Source: Caldifarciminota bacterium RBG_13_43_14 (GTDB lineage Bacteria > Hydrothermota > Tepidihabitantia > SM23-42). From it: a DNA stretch of 7,032 nucleotides. The notes under the pieces are model-generated. The model was given only the letters and a program-made list of their open reading frames with translations. It had not been told where the DNA came from and searched no databases. Positions 1 to 4,509 of the stretch are shown piece by piece. The DNA lies in NCBI GenBank assembly GCA_001771735.1, contig MEUM01000164.1, positions 1 to 7,032 on the forward strand. The letters are read 5' to 3'. Position 1 is the first letter of the stretch, and every line of letters begins with the position of its first letter. The position numbers and the translations under genes were made by a program.

Positions 1-328
1 CGATCTTGGGCGCTTTTTCCAATAAAACCGTCTCCATATTATTGGACTCGATTATCCCGTAGATCGAAACAACTTGCTGGGGAGTAATGATCTCCCAACG
101 AACCCCGCTCAGCGCGCATTCTTTCTCTATTCCTGACACATAGTCAATCAGAAAAGAACCGCCCCGGTAATTCAATAACCATTCAATATCAATACCTTCT
201 GATAATGCATGATAAGCGACCCCATAAGCCTTCAGATGATCGGTCTGGCTCAAATCCATAGGGATCAAGATCTTATCGGCATGACCAATAATGAAAACTA
301 GTGTAATTATTGAAATGCGCAACAGCAA
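1..328 (-). CDS. Secreted 'asparagine synthetase B'-like protein, N-terminal part (runs off left edge)
   Basis: This is a 109-codon open frame that leaves the window at position 1, so only the N-terminus is visible. The likely start is TTG at 328-326, 1 nt after the stop of the EIIA gene; a second in-frame TTG lies at 322. An in-frame stop just upstream rules out a long extension, and there is no ATG or GTG nearby. The first 17 residues (LLLRISIITLVFIIGHA, then DK) form a signal peptide with one Arg, a hydrophobic core and an Ala cleavage site. The mature part begins KILIPMDLSQTDHLKAYGVA and continues with WLLNYRGGSF and later NNMETVLLEKAPKI. From memory, these motifs match a conserved exported family that genomes of Bacteroidetes and relatives label 'asparagine synthetase B'. 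I see no glutaminase or ATP-pyrophosphatase signature here, so that enzyme name is doubtful. The real function is unknown. Tight spacing suggests co-translation with the EIIA gene. Confidence 0.7.
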   Translation of the reverse strand, partial: MLLRISIITLVFIIGHADKILIPMDLSQTDHLKAYGVAYHALSEGIDIEWLLNYRGGSFLIDYVSGIEKECALSGVRWEIITPQQVVSIYGIIESNNMETVLLEKAPKI

Positions 329-329
329 A

Positions 330-791
330 TTATTCTTCGTTTTTTTTGATTATATCCAGTATCTCGGTTGGTGAAGACGCGGCTTTCAACTGCTCCCGAA
401 CCGGTTCTTTACGTAAAAGCCTCGACAGCTTTGCCAGCGCCATTATATATTCGGATTTCTTGCCCTCGGGTGATGCAATCAAGAATATCAAGTGTGATGG
501 CTTACCGTCGATCGCCGAAAAATCAACCCCGTCCGGCGAGCGAGCAAAAGCCAAAACCAGATTTTGTACCGCATTGGTACGGGCATGAGGAATTGCGATC
601 CCATCCCCGATTCCGGTTGATTCAAGATTTTCCCTCTTTGCCAATGCTTTCATGAATTCTTTACCATCCTCGACACATTTATTGGCAACCATTTTATCCA
701 CTAATTCTTTGATTGCATCGAGCTTTTCCCTTGCTTTGATATCCATAAAAATCGCATCAGTTTTAAGAAAATCAGAAATCTTTATTAACAT
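330..791 (-). CDS. PTS EIIA domain protein (PtsN/fructose-type, stand-alone)
   Basis: The 153-residue protein is one EIIA type-2 domain (fructose/mannitol/PtsN class). The phosphorylatable histidine is visible as His69 in the motif GIGDGIAIPHAR (residues 60-71). It is followed by the family's typical stretch VDFSAIDGKPSHLIFLIASPE (split here as residues 89-99 and 100-109), where the domain packs around the active His. The length equals that of regulatory PtsN proteins, and no EIIB, EIIC or HPr domain is fused or adjacent, so a regulatory role (PTS-Ntr-like phosphorelay sensing) is more likely than sugar uptake; that is inference. The protein should be cytosolic, with no signal or membrane segment. 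The start is well supported: an AAGGAGG Shine-Dalgarno lies 4 nt upstream of the ATG. It sits between a universal-stress-like gene and a secreted protein gene, read in the same direction. Confidence 0.9.
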   Translation of the reverse strand: MLIKISDFLKTDAIFMDIKAREKLDAIKELVDKMVANKCVEDGKEFMKALAKRENLESTGIGDGIAIPHARTNAVQNLVLAFARSPDGVDFSAIDGKPSHLIFLIASPEGKKSEYIMALAKLSRLLRKEPVREQLKAASSPTEILDIIKKNEE

Positions 792-795
792 CTAA

Positions 796-802
796 CCTCC
801 TT
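796..802 (-). promoter_or_regulatory. Strong Shine-Dalgarno of the EIIA gene
   Basis: On the minus strand this reads AAGGAGG, 4 nt before the ATG at 791-789. It is a near-perfect anti-16S match and fixes the start. Its presence shows that this genome does use SD-led initiation, which makes the SD-less lead genes at 2717 and 2824 stand out. Confidence 0.85.
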
Positions 803-815
803 AAAATTACCTATA

Positions 816-851
816 ATTACTTTGTTGTAATCAACCCTGATTGTTCCAATC
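816..851. repeat. Cluster of short inverted repeats upstream of the EIIA gene
   Basis: The 79-nt gap between the stress-protein stop and the EIIA start holds three small dyads: ATTAC-TTTGTT-GTAAT at 816-831, the overlapping GTTG-TAAT-CAAC at 824-835, and GATTG-TTC-CAATC at 839-851 (plus strand). They could form an operator or a weak mRNA hairpin. No T-tract follows, so an intrinsic terminator is not supported. I also see no convincing -35/-10 pair in this gap. Arms of 4-5 bp in AT-rich DNA can arise by chance. Confidence 0.25.
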
Positions 852-870
852 AAATACCTAAAATCGGAAA

Positions 871-1290
871 TCATAGACCGATCACCGGCACCGGGGCGTT
901 TATGAAAATGCGTTTTGCCTCATCTTTTCTCTTGATGATGATAATATCGATACCATAGGATTCGACATAACGACTTACTGCGTTGGATAGGCTGCCTTCT
1001 TCCAGATGCAATGATGTCCAGATCCCATTCTCAACCGCTTCATCCTCGGTCAAATAAAGCAATTGCCAGCCGGTCTCTTCAACCGTTCTATAAATATCAT
1101 CGATCTTCTGACGAAGGGTCTGTGCGAGCCGGTTGATCCGGTGAGTATCTATAACAAATAATACATAAAGCTTGCTTTTTTCCTTTTTACACAGCCCAAC
1201 CGCAGTATTGATCATTGATTGATCTACCTCATCGGTCATAACCAGCAAAACTTTCTCAAATACCATTATATTTTCTTTGTCCTTTTTCAT
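871..1290 (-). CDS. Small universal stress protein (UspA)-like, ATP-loop lost
   Basis: The 139-residue protein begins its fold at residue 10 with VFEKVLLVMTDEVDQSMI, then an Ala/Gly helix and the strand KLYVLFVIDTH. This is the beta-alpha-beta opening of the UspA alpha/beta fold. The end, from about residue 113, reads GIDIIIIKRKDEAKRIFINA and then PVPVIGL. It matches the last two strands of Usp proteins, including the PVPV ending. Canonical ATP-binding Usps have a glycine-rich G-2x-G-9x-G-S/T loop after the 'D-hhhhG' strand; here that segment is K/R/D/E-rich with no glycine, so nucleotide binding through that loop is unlikely. The start is uncertain: ATG at 1290-1288 has no good Shine-Dalgarno, and the inner ATG at 1266-1264 (Met9) lines up better with the family start. 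It follows hslU by 44 nt, so co-transcription from the hslU promoter is likely. It should be cytosolic. The specific role is unknown. Confidence 0.7.
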   Translation of the reverse strand: MKKDKENIMVFEKVLLVMTDEVDQSMINTAVGLCKKEKSKLYVLFVIDTHRINRLAQTLRQKIDDIYRTVEETGWQLLYLTEDEAVENGIWTSLHLEEGSLSNAVSRYVESYGIDIIIIKRKDEAKRIFINAPVPVIGL

Positions 1291-1334
1291 TTTTTAGGTA
1301 TCCGGAAATCGATAATTCTGGTTTTTTAGAAATC

Positions 1335-2717
1335 TCATAAAATATATCTTGACATATCGGTATCTTTAACGATCGCCTTTAATTTCTGTTGCACGATATT
1401 GGCATTGATAACCACCCGCTTATCCTTGACCGCCGGGGCATTAAAGAGAAGATCCTCGAGTAATTTGGTCATTACTGTATGCAAACGTCGTGCACCGATA
1501 TTTTCAGTTGATTCGTTAACTTCAAAGGCGATCCCGGCGATCGTCGAAATCGCGTCGTTATCAAACTGCATATCAATACCTTCGGTTGCGAGCAGTAAAC
1601 AATATTGCTTGACCAGAGAATTTTCCGGTTCTACCAATATGCGTTTGAAATCATCACGAGTAAGAGCCGAAAGCTCGACCCGTATCGGGAAACGCCCCTG
1701 CATTTCAGGGATCAGGTCCGAAGGCTTCTTATTATAAAAAGCACCGGCGGCAATAAATAAAATATGATTGGTCTTGATCAATCCATATTTGGTCATTACA
1801 CTGGCACCTTCAACGATCGGAAGAAGGTCACGCTGAACACCTTCGCGGGATACATCTGGACCGCTTGTCGACCCGCTGCCCGCGATCTTGTCGATCTCGT
1901 CAATAAAGATGATACCGGAATTCTCGGCTCGATGGCGCGCATCGCTGACAACCTCCTCCATATCGATCAGTTTTTCTGCTTCCTCGTTTTGCAAATAACG
2001 CAATGCCTCTTTCACCGGCATTTTTCGTTTTGTTTTTTTCTTTGAAAACCTGCCCCCCATGGCATCTTCAAGCGCGACGCTCAAATCCTCGATACCCGTC
2101 TGGCTGAAGATCTCGATGAAGGGCATTTTTTGGCGCTGGATCTCAAGCTCGACCAGCCGATTATCGAACTTACCCTCATGCAAGAGCTTTCTCATCTTTT
2201 CTCGTGTATTGACTGGAGGTTCCTGAATATCATCCGCATCGGGTGCTTTTTTAACAATCGTCCTGGCCACCGGCAATAGAAGATCCAGTATTCTCTCTTC
2301 AGCGTATTCCCGCGCCTTGGGCTCGACATTCTGAGTTTTTTCCTGCTTTATCATGCTGACCGCGATCTCGACCAGTTCCCTGATCATCGATTCAACATCA
2401 CGCCCGACATAACCGACTTCCGTGAATCTCGATGCCTCCACCTTCAGAAAAGGCGCACCGGCAATCCGGGCTAAACGTCGCGCGATCTCGGTTTTACCCA
2501 CCCCGGTTGGACCGATTAAAATTATGTTATTGGGATAAATATCGTCTTTTATTCGATCAGTGACCTGCTGACGACGCCAGCGATTTCTCAATGCAATAGC
2601 CACCGCTTTCTTTGCATCGTTCTGTCCGATCACATATTTGTCGAGGTGAGCCACAATTTCTTGAGGCGTAGGAAAAGCGCTGGACTTTTCGCCCCTGGGC
2701 AACGCTTTATCCTCCAT
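1335..2717 (-). CDS. hslU: HslU (ClpY), ATPase subunit of the HslUV protease
   Basis: This is a AAA+ unfoldase that feeds substrates into the HslV peptidase in the cytosol. With the chosen ATG it has 460 residues, near the usual length of about 440-470. Visible landmarks (numbered from this ATG) are: the N-terminal signature PQEIVAHLDKYVIGQ (18-32); Walker A GPTGVGKT (69-76); the pore loop GYVG (102-105); the charged intermediate I-domain (about 110-240); Walker B IIFIDE (269-274); the sensor segment KPSDLIPEMQGRFPIRVEL; the sensor-2 motif IGARRL; and the C-terminal tail SRYIL, the HslV-docking tail. In the sensor-1 stretch the usual SGAFH reads AGAFY. The frame is open up to a GTG at 2786, but that extension would run through the promoter and is rejected. 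The ATG at 2717 lies 7 nt after a perfect -10. A TTG at 2702, with GGAGG 8 nt upstream, is an alternative start. hslV is not adjacent. Confidence 0.95.
   Translation of the reverse strand: MEDKALPRGEKSSAFPTPQEIVAHLDKYVIGQNDAKKAVAIALRNRWRRQQVTDRIKDDIYPNNIILIGPTGVGKTEIARRLARIAGAPFLKVEASRFTEVGYVGRDVESMIRELVEIAVSMIKQEKTQNVEPKAREYAEERILDLLLPVARTIVKKAPDADDIQEPPVNTREKMRKLLHEGKFDNRLVELEIQRQKMPFIEIFSQTGIEDLSVALEDAMGGRFSKKKTKRKMPVKEALRYLQNEEAEKLIDMEEVVSDARHRAENSGIIFIDEIDKIAGSGSTSGPDVSREGVQRDLLPIVEGASVMTKYGLIKTNHILFIAAGAFYNKKPSDLIPEMQGRFPIRVELSALTRDDFKRILVEPENSLVKQYCLLLATEGIDMQFDNDAISTIAGIAFEVNESTENIGARRLHTVMTKLLEDLLFNAPAVKDKRVVINANIVQQKLKAIVKDTDMSRYIL
2711..2715 (-). promoter_or_regulatory. GGAGG just inside hslU, possible Shine-Dalgarno for a TTG start
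   Basis: The first bases of hslU read ATGGAGGATAAAGCGTTG. GGAGG lies 8 nt before the in-frame TTG (codon 6, 2702-2700), which is ideal spacing. If the transcript begins at about 2717, this gives a leader of about 15 nt and a protein starting MPRGEKSSAF. It could be the real initiation site, or it could help ribosomes on a leaderless message. Confidence 0.4.
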
Positions 2718-2720
2718 TAT

Positions 2721-2740
2721 TAGTATTATACTAAATAGTA
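2721..2740. repeat. TAGTA/TACTA palindromes over the hslU -10 box
   Basis: On the plus strand TAGTAT-T-ATACTA (2721-2733) is a perfect 13-bp palindrome containing the hslU -10 box. TACTA-AA-TAGTA (2729-2740) is an overlapping second dyad. The 8-mer TAGTATTA recurs at 2812-2819, over the -10 of the divergent GH13 gene. A repressor could bind both promoters, but the AT-rich setting and the -10 consensus itself can produce such patterns. Confidence 0.4.
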
Positions 2741-2752
2741 GGTATTTGTCAA
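2725..2752 (-). promoter_or_regulatory. Consensus sigma-70-type promoter for hslU and the leftward operon
   Basis: On the minus strand the -35 is TTGACA (2752-2747) and the -10 is TATAAT (2730-2725), both perfect consensus, with a 16-bp spacer. The predicted transcription start falls at 2718-2717, on or one base before the A of the hslU ATG, so the mRNA is leaderless or nearly so. No heat-shock sigma-32 or CIRCE element is visible, although hslU is heat-induced in well-studied bacteria. Confidence 0.85.
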
Positions 2753-2789
2753 GAGAGATAAAGAAGATGCTCTCTAATCGATTCACATC

Positions 2790-2817
2790 TTGACAATATC
2801 ATTAAATTTGGTAGTAT
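2790..2817 (+). promoter_or_regulatory. Promoter of the GH13-uvrB-nadC operon
   Basis: A perfect -35 TTGACA (2790-2795), a 16-bp spacer and a -10-like TAGTAT (2812-2817, 4 of 6 to consensus with the key TA...T kept). The ATG of the GH13 gene starts 6 nt later at 2824, where the transcription start is expected. No Shine-Dalgarno exists before that ATG. The layout mirrors the divergent hslU promoter, and the two -35 boxes are 37 bp apart. Confidence 0.7.
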
Positions 2818-2823
2818 TAATTA

Positions 2824-4509
2824 ATGGGTGTGTATATAACAAAAACCTTGCTTGGCTTGATATTCCCGGTGTTTCTATTGAGTATCAATCCCCAAGACCT
2901 CACCCACAGCCCCAACAATATTTTATATGTTAATCCAGCCGCTGGTGAGATCCGATTACGGGTAAAAATGAATACGGTCGATAAAGCGACCTTGATACTC
3001 AAAAAAAATGTGATTGCAATGCAAAGCGCATTCAGTGACGGTGGTTATGATTATTTCTTAGCGACCACTACGCCGTTCGATTCAACGGCTGGTTATTTCT
3101 TCGTACTGAAATATGGCAATGACACACTTATTTATCCGGCTGGTGAAACACTATATGCAAGAGTACCTTATTATACCACGCCGGAATGGGCCAAGGGTAT
3201 ATCCTATTATTCGATTTTTCTGGATGGCTTTTATAATGGTTTATCCGACAATGACCGCCCGCCTTCTCAAGCCTGGGAATCATCACCCAAACCCTGGCAT
3301 TCCTATGGTGGTGATCTTCGGGGTCTGATAACCAAAATACCGTATCTTGACTCACTCAATATCGATGCGGTCATAATCCAGCCGATAACTCTGGCCTCTT
3401 CCAATCATAAATATAATGCCCGTGAATATTCGCTCGTTGACTCGGCTTTTGGTGATACGCTGGTCCTTAAGGACGCGATCAATCAACTCCATAATCGCGA
3501 TATTAAAGTGCTTATGAGCCTTGTTTTCACGCATACCGGCAACGATTTTGCCGCCTTCAATGATGTCATCACCAATCAACTGGCATCACGATACGCCAAC
3601 TGGTATCTGGTGGATTCCTGGCCGATAAAAACATCGCCGCCAAGCTATCAGTGCTGGCTTAATGATCACCGATTTCCAAGGCTGAATCTTGCCAACAGTC
3701 AGGTAATCAATTATGCGATCGGCTACGTCGAATACTGGCGTCATTTTGGTTTTGATGGTTTTTATATTGGTGAAAATGAATCCATTGATCCGCTTTTCGC
3801 TAAAATGTTGAGGAATTATGTGAAGCCAAAAGCTCAGAATATTCTCCTGATCGGCAGCGATGATCGGTTGATCAGCGGCTATGGTTTTGACGGCATGCGC
3901 AATAAGAATTTAACCAATCTGCTCCGTGACTTTTTCATCGATCGAAAGTTAAGCGTTAGTGAATTCGATCTTTCCTATCGTCGTCTGCTATTTTTCAAAC
4001 CTCCCCAGGTCAATACCATAAATTTGATCTCTGTATCCGATTTTTCCGGAAGGTTCTGGAAGGATGATCATGATGATCTGGTCCGACTAATGTTCGCTTT
4101 TATCTTCACCTCGGTTGGTTCTCCAGTATTGTTCTACGGTGATGAAGTTGGTTATCGAAAAGCGGTCTTTTTGAATCCGGGCAGCTTCCCCTGGGACGCA
4201 AATAATCAGGATCGAATATTATATTACGATATTCAAAGCCTAATCGAGATCCGTCGCAATAATCCGCAATTACGCAGCAGTAATTTCTATCCATTATACG
4301 TAAATGACATAAATCGGGTGTATGCATATGATCGTGGCGGTATCATTATCGCCCTGAACTGTGACAATAATCCATCCTACATCGAATTACCCGCCTGGAA
4401 CGGTACCTATATAGATCTCATAAATGGAGAAAAGATTTTTGTCAGCCTGCAGAAATTAAGAATCACAGTCGAAGCCCGATCTTTCCGCATATTGAAACGT
4501 GAAATTTAA
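2824..4509 (+). CDS. Secreted GH13 (alpha-amylase superfamily) protein, predicted catalytically dead
   Basis: The 561-residue protein has an N-terminal signal sequence (Lys7, core TLLGLIFPVFLLSI, residues 8-21). A beta-rich domain follows (about 30-115, like the N-terminal domain of neopullulanase-type GH13). The TIM barrel starts at PEWAKGISYYSIFLDGFYNG (120-139). Barrel landmarks are clear: GGDLRG (162-167), SNHKY (193-197), region I KVLMSLVFTHTG (228-239), FPRLN (284-288), region II FGFDGFYIGENE (308-319), region III LLIGSDDR (341-348), region IV NLISVSDFSGRF (400-411), and SPVLFYGDEVG (433-443). A beta C-terminal domain ends the protein. The key residues are altered: nucleophile Asp is Gly316, its partner Arg is Tyr314, acid/base Glu is Ser345, region IV His is Ser405, and region I Asp and Asn are Ser232 and Thr236. 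Only Asp406 of the catalytic triad remains. The frame is intact, so it is a maintained pseudoenzyme, perhaps glycan-binding or structural (inference). It overlaps uvrB by 11 bp. Confidence 0.9.
   Translation: MGVYITKTLLGLIFPVFLLSINPQDLTHSPNNILYVNPAAGEIRLRVKMNTVDKATLILKKNVIAMQSAFSDGGYDYFLATTTPFDSTAGYFFVLKYGNDTLIYPAGETLYARVPYYTTPEWAKGISYYSIFLDGFYNGLSDNDRPPSQAWESSPKPWHSYGGDLRGLITKIPYLDSLNIDAVIIQPITLASSNHKYNAREYSLVDSAFGDTLVLKDAINQLHNRDIKVLMSLVFTHTGNDFAAFNDVITNQLASRYANWYLVDSWPIKTSPPSYQCWLNDHRFPRLNLANSQVINYAIGYVEYWRHFGFDGFYIGENESIDPLFAKMLRNYVKPKAQNILLIGSDDRLISGYGFDGMRNKNLTNLLRDFFIDRKLSVSEFDLSYRRLLFFKPPQVNTINLISVSDFSGRFWKDDHDDLVRLMFAFIFTSVGSPVLFYGDEVGYRKAVFLNPGSFPWDANNQDRILYYDIQSLIEIRRNNPQLRSSNFYPLYVNDINRVYAYDRGGIIIALNCDNNPSYIELPAWNGTYIDLINGEKIFVSLQKLRITVEARSFRILKREI

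Noticed and set aside
1291..1334. Possible terminator or promoter in the hslU to usp gap
   Set aside because: The gap has only a repeated T6AG string and no stem-loop with T-tract on the coding strand; no plausible -35/-10 pair was found.
1399..2045. Open frames on the plus strand opposite hslU
   Set aside because: They are antisense to conserved AAA+ coding sequence, with no start signals or family resemblance.
2718..2786. N-terminal extension of HslU from the GTG at 2786 (MNRLESIFFISLDKYLL...)
   Set aside because: It would be translated from DNA that carries the perfect TTGACA/TATAAT promoter, has no Shine-Dalgarno, and adds residues not found in HslU proteins.
2817..3002. 61-codon minus-strand frame at the beginning of the GH13 gene
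   Set aside because: It is antisense to the signal peptide and N-terminal domain of the GH13 protein, with no promoter or ribosome site.
2824..4509. GH13 gene as a pseudogene
   Set aside because: The reading frame is complete, the fold motifs, signal peptide and C-terminal domain are kept, and the stop overlaps uvrB in a normal way; only active-site residues are changed.
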